64,000 bases of DNA from Sphingomonas bacterium (lineage in GTDB: Bacteria > Pseudomonadota > Alphaproteobacteria > Sphingomonadales > Sphingomonadaceae). The DNA lies in NCBI GenBank assembly GCA_030149245.1, contig JASBRX010000022.1:1-64000 (forward strand). The letters run 5' to 3'. The notes below the pieces were generated by a model. It saw only the letters and a program-made list of their open reading frames with translations, did no database searches and was not told the origin of the DNA. Positions within the stretch are counted from its first letter, which is position 1. Each line of letters opens with the position of its first letter. A program made the translations under genes and the position numbers. This document shows, piece after piece, positions 25,732-36,034 of the stretch.

Positions 25732-26912
25732 CCCCGCCGGCGGGACATCGCGGTGGGCAGCCGATGGAGCAGGTCGACGACCTCGACACGGTGCGGCTCA
25801 CCGCATGGATGGAGGCCAATGTCGCGGGATTCGAAGGTCCGCTGACCTACGCCAAATTCCCCGGCGGGCAGAGCAACCCGACCTACCGCATCGACGCGGC
25901 GAGCGGCGCCTATGTGCTGCGGCGCAAGCCGTTCGGGCCGCTGCTGCCATCGGCGCATGCGGTGGATCGCGAATATCGGCTGATCGCGGGTCTGCACCCG
26001 ACCGGCTTCCCCGTCGCCCGACCCTATGGGCTGTGCGAGGATGATGGCGTCGTCGGATCGGCTTTTTACATCATGGAGCTGGTCGAGGGCGCGACCTATT
26101 GGGACGGGGCGCTGCCCGACAAGACGCCGGCGCAGCGCACCGCGATCTATTATGAGATTTGCGACCGGTTGGCGCAGTTGCATGAGACCGATTACGTCGC
26201 GGCGGGCCTCAGCGATTACGGCAAGCCGGGCAGCTATTTCGAGCGGCAGGTGGGGCGCTGGACCAAGCAATATCGGCTCGCCCAGACCGATGATCTGGAG
26301 GATGTCGAAAAGCTGATCGAGTGGCTGCCGCGCACCTTGCCGCCGCAGACGCGGACGAGCATCGTCCATGGCGATTATCGCATCGACAATATGATCTTCG
26401 ACGCCGATGCGCCGCGCGTGAAGGCAGTGCTCGACTGGGAGCTGTCGACGCTGGGCGATCCGATGGCGGACTTTTCGTACCTGCTGACCAACTGGATGAT
26501 CCCCGCCAATGGCGCTTCGGCGATTGGGGGGATCACCGGGGCGGAGGCGGGTATTCCGACCGTGGAGCAGATGGTCGAGCGCTATTGCGCCGCGACCGGG
26601 CGTGACGGGATTCCCGACCTCAACTGGTATTTCGCGTTCGGCCAGTTCCGGCTGATGAGCATCGTCCAGGGGATCAAGCGCCGCCTGCTCGACGGCAATG
26701 CCAGCAATGCGCATGCCGAGGAGACGGCGGCGCGCGTGCCGGGGCTGGCGGCGAGCGCGTGGGAGTTTGCGCGGAAGGCGGGGGCGGAAGTCAATAGCCC
26801 TCTCCCCTTCAGGGGCGAGGGTTGGGAGAGGGGGAGTCGGGCGAGGGTGGGGCGCATCGATATGCCCCTCTCCCCGGCCCTCTCCCCGCAAGCGGAGAGA
26901 GGGAGTTTTTGA
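25728..26912 (+). CDS. APH-family phosphotransferase (ACAD10/LvaA-like kinase)
   Basis: A 394-residue kinase-like protein. Sequence shows YAKFPGGQSNPTYRI, the ATP-lysine region VLRRKPFGPLLPSAHAVDRE, the catalytic HGDYRIDNMIF and the metal-binding Asp in VLDWELSTLGDP. This branch includes the kinase domain of ACAD10/11 and LvaA of Pseudomonas putida, which phosphorylate 4-hydroxyacyl-CoA. ATG 25728 is coupled to the alcohol dehydrogenase stop; ATG 25764 is an alternative. The last ~38 residues (from about 26797) are encoded by a family B palindrome and are probably not functional. The stop shares one base with the next start (TGATG). Confidence 0.85.
   Translation: MTPPAGHRGGQPMEQVDDLDTVRLTAWMEANVAGFEGPLTYAKFPGGQSNPTYRIDAASGAYVLRRKPFGPLLPSAHAVDREYRLIAGLHPTGFPVARPYGLCEDDGVVGSAFYIMELVEGATYWDGALPDKTPAQRTAIYYEICDRLAQLHETDYVAAGLSDYGKPGSYFERQVGRWTKQYRLAQTDDLEDVEKLIEWLPRTLPPQTRTSIVHGDYRIDNMIFDADAPRVKAVLDWELSTLGDPMADFSYLLTNWMIPANGASAIGGITGAEAGIPTVEQMVERYCAATGRDGIPDLNWYFAFGQFRLMSIVQGIKRRLLDGNASNAHAEETAARVPGLAASAWEFARKAGAEVNSPLPFRGEGWERGSRARVGRIDMPLSPALSPQAERGSF
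26798..26905. repeat. family B palindrome inside the kinase 3' end
   Basis: CCCTCTCCCCTTCAGGGGCG plus AGGGTTGGGAGAGGGGGAGTC is inverted as GATATGCCCCTCTCCCCGGC and CCTCTCCCCGCAAGCGGAGA. It lies within the kinase reading frame and ends GGGAG six bases before the ATG of the next SDR, so it serves as both coding sequence and ribosome-binding site. Confidence 0.85.
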
Positions 26913-27676
26913 TGAGCCTGTTCGACCTGACCGGTAAGGTCGCCATCGTCACCGGATCCTCGCGCGGGATCGGCAAGGCCAGCGCCGAGGCGCTCGCCGA
27001 TCAGGGCGCGCGGGTGGTGATTTCCAGCCGCAATCAGGATGCGTGCGAGGAGGTCGCCGCCGCGATCAACGCCAAGCATGGCGACGGCACCGCGATCGCC
27101 ATCGCCGCGAGCATTTCGCACAAGGATGCGCTTCAGTATCTGGTGGACGAGACGCGCCGCGTGTTCGGGCGCATCGACATCCTCGTCTGCAACGCCGCGT
27201 CCAATCCTTATTACGGGCCGCTGGCGGGCATCGCGGACGAGCAGTTTCGCAAGATCCTCGACAACAACGTCCTGTCCAACCACTGGCTGATCCAGATGGT
27301 CGCGCCCGAAATGCGCGAGCGGAAGGATGGCGCGATCGTCATCATCTCCTCGATCGGGGGGCTGCGCGGGTCGCCGGTGATCGGGGCATACAACGTGTCC
27401 AAGGCGGCGGACTTCCAGCTCGCGCGCAACTATGCGGTCGAATATGGCCCCGACAATGTCCGCGTGAACTGCATCGCGCCGGGGCTGATCAAGACCGACT
27501 TCGCCCGCGCGCTGTGGGAGAATCCGGAGGCGGAGAAGCGCGTGAACCAGCAGACGCCGCTGCGCCGGTTGGGCGAGCCGGAGGACATCGCCGGGGGCGT
27601 GGTGTTCCTCGCCTCGGCGGCGGGGCGCTACACCACGGGGCAGGCGCTGGTGATCGACGGCGGGGTGACGATCTGA
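26912..27676 (+). CDS. short-chain dehydrogenase/reductase
   Basis: A 254-residue classical SDR. Motifs: TGSSRGIGKAS near residue 13, CNAAS (a variant of NNAG) near 90, catalytic Ser in IISSIGGLRG, and YNVSKAAD with the catalytic Tyr/Lys. VISSRNQDAC after beta-2 has Ser-Arg, as in NADP-preferring enzymes, similar to DHRS4-type carbonyl reductases. It is gene four of the operon; its start overlaps the kinase stop by one base. It likely handles a keto/hydroxy intermediate of the pathway. An in-frame ATG at 26822 lies in the repeat and is rejected. Confidence 0.9.
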   Translation: MSLFDLTGKVAIVTGSSRGIGKASAEALADQGARVVISSRNQDACEEVAAAINAKHGDGTAIAIAASISHKDALQYLVDETRRVFGRIDILVCNAASNPYYGPLAGIADEQFRKILDNNVLSNHWLIQMVAPEMRERKDGAIVIISSIGGLRGSPVIGAYNVSKAADFQLARNYAVEYGPDNVRVNCIAPGLIKTDFARALWENPEAEKRVNQQTPLRRLGEPEDIAGGVVFLASAAGRYTTGQALVIDGGVTI

Positions 27677-27683
27677 CTCTATT

Positions 27684-27767
27684 CGTTCGTGCTGAGCTTG
27701 TCGAAGCACAGTCCTCACTTGAACGGCGAAAAGAAGAACGGCCCTTCAACAAGCTCAGGGCGAACGG
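27684..27767. repeat. CGTTCG..GAGCTTGTCGAAG inverted pair
   Basis: CGTTCGTGCTGAGCTTGTCG plus AAGC (27684-27707) is mirrored by CCTTCAACAAGCTCAGGGCG plus AACGG (27743-27767). The right arm ends in CGGAGG, which overlaps the ribosome-binding site of the next SDR. The same family is at 31781-31860. Confidence 0.85.
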
Positions 27768-27776
27768 AGGTAAGGG

Positions 27777-28574
27777 ATGCGCTTCACCGACAAATCGATC
27801 ATCGTCACCGGTGCGGGCAGCGGCATCGGCCGCGCTGCCGCGATCCTGTTCGCCGCCGAAGGGGGCCGGGTGATCGTCGCCGACAAGACCGAGGGCGCGG
27901 ACGAGACCGTCGCGCTGATCGCCGCCGCCGGGGGCGCTGCCAAGGCGATCCGCATGGACGCGGGCAGCGAGCCGGACGTGATCGCCACGGTCGATCTGGC
28001 GGTCGCCGAATATGGCGGGCTGGACGTGCTGTTCGCCAATGCCGGGATTTCGGGCGGCATGGCGAACCTGTTCGACACCACGCCGGAGCTGATGGCCGAG
28101 GTGCTGCGCGTGAACCTGATCGGGCCGTTGCTCGCGATCAAGCACGGCGCGCCGAAGATCGCGGAAAGAGGGAAGGGTGCCATCGTCCTCACCGCCAGCG
28201 TCGCGGGCATCCGGTCCGGCGCGGGCAGCCCGGCCTATTCGGCGTCCAAGGCCGGGGTCATCAACCTCGCCGCCGTCGCCGCGCAGCAGCTGTCGGGGTC
28301 GAACGTCCGCGTCAACGCGCTGTGCCCCGGCCTGACCGAGACGGGGATGACCAAGCCGACCTTCGATTACGCGCGTGAGGCGGGGAAGATGGACCGTGTC
28401 GGCCGGTTGAACCCGCTGCGCCGTGGTGCTCAGCCGGAGGAACTGGCGCGCGCGGCGCTGTTCCTGGCGTCGGATGATGCGAGCTATGTCAACGGACAGG
28501 CGTTGGCGGTCGATGGCGGGCTGTCGTCGAGCCATCCGGTGACGCGGCAGGAGTTTGGGAAGACTGTGGTTTAG
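27777..28574 (+). CDS. short-chain dehydrogenase/reductase
   Basis: A 265-residue classical [16 protein letters not shown] binds the dinucleotide, VADKTEG places an Asp after beta-2 (favouring NAD), FANAGISGG replaces NNAG, and [20 protein letters not shown] holds the Ser-Tyr-Lys catalytic set. The C-terminal [20 protein letters not shown] is the usual substrate-loop end. It is the last gene of the TetR-divergent operon. The 100-base gap before it is filled by a palindrome whose edge provides GGAGG. Confidence 0.9.
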   Translation: MRFTDKSIIVTGAGSGIGRAAAILFAAEGGRVIVADKTEGADETVALIAAAGGAAKAIRMDAGSEPDVIATVDLAVAEYGGLDVLFANAGISGGMANLFDTTPELMAEVLRVNLIGPLLAIKHGAPKIAERGKGAIVLTASVAGIRSGAGSPAYSASKAGVINLAAVAAQQLSGSNVRVNALCPGLTETGMTKPTFDYAREAGKMDRVGRLNPLRRGAQPEELARAALFLASDDASYVNGQALAVDGGLSSSHPVTRQEFGKTVV

Positions 28575-28583
28575 GGCCCAGGT

Positions 28584-28731
28584 CCCCCTCCCTGAAGGGG
28601 AGGGGCTAGGGGAGGGGGTAGCACCGGGCGGGGCTAGATGCCCCGACCAGTGCTTTCTGCGAAGCCGATGAGAGTCATTGGAACGCGCAGACGCGCGCCC
28701 CTCCCCCAACCCCTCCCGTTCCGGGAGGGGA
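28584..28731. repeat. family B palindrome, long-spacer copy
   Basis: CCCCTCCCTGAAGGGGAGGG plus GCTAGGGGAGGGGG is inverted as GCCCCTCCCCCAACCCCTCC plus CGTTCCGGGAGGGG. About 70 bases of unrelated sequence separate the arms, with a small GGGGCTAGATGCCCC hairpin. It lies after the last gene of the operon. Confidence 0.8.
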
Positions 28732-28790
28732 GTTGAGCTGTTGAAGGTAATGCCTTGATCCAGTAACAAAAAAGGCGGACGCTGCGCTCC

Positions 28791-29930
28791 ATGCTGACGC
28801 TCCTCGCCGCCGCCGCCCAGACTGCGACCATTGCCGTGCCTTCGCCGCCGCCGCCGCGATCTCCCACGCATCTCGCGGCGCCCGTTATTCAGACGCCACC
28901 CTATCGCCCGCATCTGGTCGACTATGAGGGGGCTACCGCGCAATGCGGCGGGCGCATCGTCACGCCGCTGGCCGCCGTCGCGCCGTTCACCCAGGTCGCC
29001 CGGCTCGGGGTCGATGCACCGCGTTCCTATGAGATGGGATTCACCATCGGCGAGGATGGCCGCCCGCTCGGCATCACGCAGCGGGTCGCGGCCACGGGCC
29101 CCAAGGGGTATGTTCAAGTCACCGATCTGGCCCCGGCGCTCAGCCTGTGGCGCTTCCCGGCGAGCGCGGCAGGGGCCGCCTGCACCATCACGTTTACCGG
29201 GCGCAGCGTTCCGCTGGACCGCGCGGCTCCGGCCGATCTCTATCGCGTGGCGGCGCTGCGCATGGCGAACCCGTCGGAGTTCACGACGGTGATGCAGCAG
29301 ATCCGCAAGTCGGGCGACTGCGCCGGGCCGGGGCGTCCGCGCATCTTGCTGCGCGCGTACATCGACGATCGCCGCATTCCCCAGACGCCGGGCGTGCCGT
29401 CCTACGCCGTCGCCAGTTTCGATGTCGATGCCGATGGCGTGCCGCACAATCTGGGCATCGTCGCCAGCGACGGCAACCGCGTGCTGGAGGCGGCGGCGAG
29501 CGATGCGGCGAGCCGCGGGCGCTATGTCGGCAACGCGCCGCGCACGCGCTGTACCATCCCGTTTCGCCGCGCCGCGACCGCGCCGGTTCCTGCCCCCGCG
29601 ATGCCGCCAAAGGCCGAGTATCCGGCTGGCAACTGCCCTGAGCCGGTCCGCTGGGCACGCCCGCTCAGACAGGAATTCCCCGACGCGTTTCGCCGCCGGG
29701 GAATCGAGGGTTGGGCGATCGTCCGCTACGACCTCGCCCCTTGGGGTGCGACCGGGGCGGTCACCGTGCTGGCCAGCGAGCCGGCTGCGGACTTTGGCGA
29801 ACAGGCGCGGCGCATGATCATCGCGGCGCGCGCTGAGGCCTCACCCAGCGGCGCGCAGGGGTGCATCGCGCGGGTGCAGTATCGCATGGCTGCAACCGAT
29901 GAGACCGACGACGATGCACCGGGTTTCTGA
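28791..29930 (+). CDS. exported protein with three TonB C-terminal-like repeats
   Basis: A 379-residue protein with a short signal-like start (MLTLLAAAAQTATIAV) and Pro-rich stretches near residues 18-45 and 265-280. Three segments share the strand pattern of TonB C-terminal domains: YEMGFTIGEDGRPLGITQRV (about 82), VASFDVDADGVPHNLGIVAS (about 205) and GWAIVRYDLAPWGATGAVTV (about 305). Only the last has the usual preceding RRGIEG. Paired Cys residues near each unit could form disulfides. No membrane anchor as in true TonB is seen. Function is unknown; an envelope role linked to TonB is inferred. Confidence 0.65.
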   Translation: MLTLLAAAAQTATIAVPSPPPPRSPTHLAAPVIQTPPYRPHLVDYEGATAQCGGRIVTPLAAVAPFTQVARLGVDAPRSYEMGFTIGEDGRPLGITQRVAATGPKGYVQVTDLAPALSLWRFPASAAGAACTITFTGRSVPLDRAAPADLYRVAALRMANPSEFTTVMQQIRKSGDCAGPGRPRILLRAYIDDRRIPQTPGVPSYAVASFDVDADGVPHNLGIVASDGNRVLEAAASDAASRGRYVGNAPRTRCTIPFRRAATAPVPAPAMPPKAEYPAGNCPEPVRWARPLRQEFPDAFRRRGIEGWAIVRYDLAPWGATGAVTVLASEPAADFGEQARRMIIAARAEASPSGAQGCIARVQYRMAATDETDDDAPGF

Positions 29931-30003
29931 CGCGTCCTGACAGGCAGTTGACCCCGCGCAGGCAAAGTTCGACGCTGCACCCGACACAAGCGGGAGCAAG
30001 ACG

Positions 30004-30711
30004 ATGCGGATCATTCGGGCACTGACGGCGGCGGCACTCATGGCGGCGAGCATCCTGCCCGCTCCGGCACAGGAAATCGTCGTGACCGGCACCCGATCGT
30101 CGAGCAACCGCGACGGCTTTCAGGGCACGTCGATCCCGATCATCACGCTGCGCCGTACCGCTGATTTCGCGGTCCAGCGCGTGTCGATCACCGGCGACAC
30201 GCGCGACGAGGCACTGCGCCGCAAGGAGATCTACGCGATGGTGCGCAGCGCGATCGAGCAGGCGGGCAAGCATGGCGTGGAGCTCGCGACCGGCGACTAT
30301 GTGGTCGAGGCGCTGACGCTCGCCAACTATGGCGACCTGTTGCTGAGCCGCGATGGCCGCCCGGATTCGGAGCGGACCAGCTTCATCATCAAGGTGAAGC
30401 TGGAGCCGGGCATGGACGCCCGCGCTGCGCTCGACCGGATCGCCAAGTTCATCAAGGCGGTGCCGCCGACCGGCCGTGCGCAGATCGAGAAGAGCGGCGA
30501 CATGACGCTCTCCGTGCTCAACCCGGATCAGTATCGCAGCAAGATCATCGAGATGATTGCCGCCGACGCGGCGACGACTGCCGCGCGGTTTGGTACCGGC
30601 TATGGGGTGGAGGTGCGTGGGCTGGACCGACCGGTCGAATGGTCGCGGGCGAGCTTGACCGAGGTGTTTCTGTATTTGCCGGCGGCGTATGTGGTTCGGC
30701 CGAAGGAGTGA
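30004..30711 (+). CDS. periplasmic protein, possibly SIMPL-like
   Basis: A 235-residue exported protein. The signal peptide (MRIIRALTAAALMAASILPA) is followed directly by QEIVVTGTRSSS, a TonB-box-like motif. The rest alternates strands and helices (FAVQRVSITGDTRDEALRRK; ALTLANYGDLLLSRDGRPDS) and recalls SIMPL/YggE proteins, but no decisive motif was seen. GGGAGCAAG precedes ATG 30004. A single coding exon, no membrane span after the signal. A periplasmic location is likely; the biochemical role is open. Confidence 0.6.
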   Translation: MRIIRALTAAALMAASILPAPAQEIVVTGTRSSSNRDGFQGTSIPIITLRRTADFAVQRVSITGDTRDEALRRKEIYAMVRSAIEQAGKHGVELATGDYVVEALTLANYGDLLLSRDGRPDSERTSFIIKVKLEPGMDARAALDRIAKFIKAVPPTGRAQIEKSGDMTLSVLNPDQYRSKIIEMIAADAATTAARFGTGYGVEVRGLDRPVEWSRASLTEVFLYLPAAYVVRPKE

Positions 30712-30716
30712 GGCTA

Positions 30717-30883
30717 ATTCCTCCCCTGCACAGCAGGGGAGTGGGACCGCTCGCGCAGCGAGTGGTGGAGGGGCGGCCGCGCAGACGGCCGTGCACATCT
30801 CGGCAAAATTCCGCCCTCTACGGGGCGGCCCCTCCGTCAGCGCTGCGCGCTGCCACCTCCCCCAGGCAGGCTGGGGGAGGAAT
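30717..30883. repeat. long intergenic palindrome, family A copy 4
   Basis: It is bounded by ATTCCTCCCCTGCACAGC and GCTGGGGGAGGAAT. The core GGAGGGGCGGCCGCGCAGAC, TCGGCAAAATTCCGCCCTCT and CCCCTCCGTCAGCGCTGCGC is conserved, without the optional cassette. It separates two convergent genes. Confidence 0.85.
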
Positions 30884-30886
30884 TGC

Positions 30887-31771
30887 TCACCCCTCCCGCA
30901 TTCGCATCAGCCCTTCCTGCGCCACGCTCGCCACCAGTCGCCCGTCGCGGCTGTAGATCCGCCCGCGGTTGAACCCGCGCGCATGGCCGGCCCAGGGGCT
31001 GTCGGTGGTGTAGAGTAGCCAGTCGTCGGCGCGCAGCGGCTCGTGCAGCCACACGGCATGGTCGAGGCTAGCGCTCTGCAGCCCGCGCGTCATCCAGTTG
31101 ACGCCGTGCGGCATGGTCGCGGTGCCGAGCAGCATCATGTCGCTGGCGTATGAGAGCACCGCGCGGTGCAGCGCCGGATCGTCGGGCAAGGCGGCGGCGG
31201 TGCGGAACCAGCTATGCTGCACCGGTTCGCGCTTTTCCGGCTTGAACCAGTTGCGCGGGTTGCACGGACGGATTTCGATCGGGCGCGGGCGCAGGAAGAA
31301 GGGGCGGAACTTCTCCGGCACATGCTCGCGGATTTCCTCGCGCAGTTCGACCTCGGAGCGCAGGTCGTCTGGCCCCGGCACGTCGGGCATGTCGGCCTGA
31401 TGGGCAAGGCCGCTCTCGGCGCGCTGGAACGATGCGATCATGTTGAGGATCGGCACGCCCTGTTGCAGCGCGATCACGCGGCGATTGGCGAAGCTGCCCC
31501 CGTCATAATCGCGCACGACGCGATAGATGATCGGGAAATCCTCATTGCCCGGCCGCATGAAATAGGCGTGGAGCGAGTGCGCATCCTTGCCCTCGACCGA
31601 TCGCTGCGCCGCCTGCAGCGCCTGCGCGATCACCTGCCCGCCGAACACGCGCCCGACCCCGCCGGGCTGGCGCGCGCCACGATACAGGTCGACATCGATG
31701 GTCTCGACGTCGAGCAGGCTGACGAGTTGGGTCACCTGCTCGGCAGCGGTTTCCGCGCGTTTTTCGGTCAT
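30887..31771 (-). CDS. tesB: acyl-CoA thioesterase II
   Basis: A 294-residue thioesterase of the usual TesB length, hydrolysing medium and long acyl-CoA. It shows VGRVFGGQVIAQALQAAQRS and HSLHAYFMRPGNEDFPIIYR in the first hotdog, and YASDMMLLGTATMPHG plus SASLDHAVWLHEPLRADDWL in the second, where the catalytic Asp (SLDHAVW) lies; HARGFNRGRIYSRDGRLVAS closes it. It is the last gene of a minus-strand beta-oxidation operon and would release fatty acid or drain CoA thioesters. Confidence 0.93.
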   Translation of the reverse strand: MTEKRAETAAEQVTQLVSLLDVETIDVDLYRGARQPGGVGRVFGGQVIAQALQAAQRSVEGKDAHSLHAYFMRPGNEDFPIIYRVVRDYDGGSFANRRVIALQQGVPILNMIASFQRAESGLAHQADMPDVPGPDDLRSEVELREEIREHVPEKFRPFFLRPRPIEIRPCNPRNWFKPEKREPVQHSWFRTAAALPDDPALHRAVLSYASDMMLLGTATMPHGVNWMTRGLQSASLDHAVWLHEPLRADDWLLYTTDSPWAGHARGFNRGRIYSRDGRLVASVAQEGLMRMREG

Positions 31772-31780
31772 TGGTCTAAC

Positions 31781-31860
31781 ATCCGTTCGTGCTGCGCTTG
31801 TCGAAGCACCTGCAACTCCCCTTCGTCCTAGGCGCTTCGACAGGCTCAGCGCAAACGGAT
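31781..31860. repeat. CGTTCG..GCGCTTGTCGAAG inverted pair
   Basis: ATCCGTTCGTGCTGCGCTTG plus TCGAAGC (31781-31807) is mirrored by GCGCTTCGACAGGCTCAGCG plus CAAACGGAT (31832-31860). It lies between two minus-strand genes and is the sister of the copy at 27684. Confidence 0.85.
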
Positions 31861-31867
31861 GGCAGGA

Positions 31868-32995
31868 TCAATATCCCGCCGCCCGTGCCAACGCATCGGC
31901 GTGATAGTTGGTATCGCCGAACAGCTCCGCCAGCACGCGCCCGCGCTTCATGTAGAAGCCGATATCATATTCGTCGGTCATGCCGATGCCGCCATGCATC
32001 TGCACGCCTTCCTGCACCGCCAGCGTCGAGGCCATGCCGGCCATCGCCTTGGCGACCGACACCGCTTCCTCCGCCTTGGCGTCGCCCGCGTCGAGCAGCT
32101 GCTGGGCCTTGAGTACCGCGGCGCGCGCGACTTCGAGCTCCGAATAGAGGTGCGCCGCGCGGTGCTGGAGCGCCTGGAAGCTGCCGATCAGCACGCCGAA
32201 CTGCTTGCGCTCTTTCAGATACTGGACGGTCATGTCCATCGCGCCGCCGCCGACGCCGAGCATTTCCGCCGCGGCGCCCGTGCGCCCGGCTCCGAGTAGC
32301 GCGTTCAGCACCGCGCGGCCGCCATCGACCTCCCCGATCACCGCATCGGCATCGACCTCGACCCCGTCAAAGGTCATGCGCGCGGCGAGGCTGGCATCGG
32401 CCAGCCGCTGTGGATCGGCGGTGAGGTTCGCCGCATCCTTGGGCACCGCGAACAGCGTCACGCCCTCGGCATCTTCGGGAGAGCCAGCAGTGCGCGCGGC
32501 GACGATCAGCAGGTCGGCGACATGGCCGTGCGCGACGAACTGCTTGGCGCCGGTCAGTTTGAAGCCGTTGCCCGAGCGTTCCGCTTTCATCGCGATCGCG
32601 TCGCTATGTTTGGCGCGTTCATCGATCGCCAGCGCCGCGACGGTCTCGCCCGACAGGATGCCGGGGAACCAGCGCTCGCGCTGCGCGGTCCCCTTGAGCG
32701 CCGCCACCGCCGCGACCGCGGTGGTGAGGAAGGGGGAGGGGGACAGGTTGCGCCCGATCTCCTCCAGCACCACCCCCGCCTCGACATGGCCGAGGCCGAG
32801 GCCGCCATCGCTTTCGGGGATCAGGATGCCGGTGAAGCCCATTTCGGCGAACTGCTTCCACAGGTCGCGGCTGAACCCGGTCGCGTCGTTTGCGTCACGC
32901 AGCGCGCGCATATGGCTGACCGGGGCAGCTTCGGACACGAATTGCTGGGCGCTCTCGCGGAGCATCGTCTGTTCTTCGTTGAGGTAGAGTGGCAT
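31868..32995 (-). CDS. acyl-CoA dehydrogenase, short subunit
   Basis: A 375-residue acyl-CoA dehydrogenase family protein, similar in layout to the one at 14456: FAEMGFTGILIPESDGGLGL, a loosely conserved middle (VAALAIDERAKHSDAI), FGVLIGSFQALQHRAAHLYS and MHGGIGMTDEYDIGFYMKR. With the long subunit upstream in the same operon (33106) it would form a second heteromeric enzyme. ATG 32995 has GGAG upstream. In-frame sequence beyond it runs into a palindrome (encoding SESWGL and DPSFRWGD) and is not part of the protein. Confidence 0.88.
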   Translation of the reverse strand: MPLYLNEEQTMLRESAQQFVSEAAPVSHMRALRDANDATGFSRDLWKQFAEMGFTGILIPESDGGLGLGHVEAGVVLEEIGRNLSPSPFLTTAVAAVAALKGTAQRERWFPGILSGETVAALAIDERAKHSDAIAMKAERSGNGFKLTGAKQFVAHGHVADLLIVAARTAGSPEDAEGVTLFAVPKDAANLTADPQRLADASLAARMTFDGVEVDADAVIGEVDGGRAVLNALLGAGRTGAAAEMLGVGGGAMDMTVQYLKERKQFGVLIGSFQALQHRAAHLYSELEVARAAVLKAQQLLDAGDAKAEEAVSVAKAMAGMASTLAVQEGVQMHGGIGMTDEYDIGFYMKRGRVLAELFGDTNYHADALARAAGY

Positions 32996-33018
32996 CGAAA
33001 TCTCCGTCGCCCTTTTTA

Positions 33019-33101
33019 CGTCTCCCCAGCGAAAGCTGGGGTCTCGTGCGGCAGGGGAACCGCTTCGCAACTGGAGACCCCAGCTTTCGCTGGGGTGACG
33101 G
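33019..33101. repeat. GTCACCCCAGC inverted pair, diverged copy
   Basis: ACGTCTCCCCAGCGAAAGCT plus GGGGTCTC is mirrored by GAGACCCCAGCTTTCGCTGG plus GGTGACG, with a spacer of about 30 bases. One arm has CTCC in place of CACC. It lies between the two dehydrogenase genes of the operon and is the sister of 24574. Confidence 0.87.
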
Positions 33102-33105
33102 TGAG

Positions 33106-36026
<2,921 letters not shown>

Positions 36027-36034
<8 letters not shown>

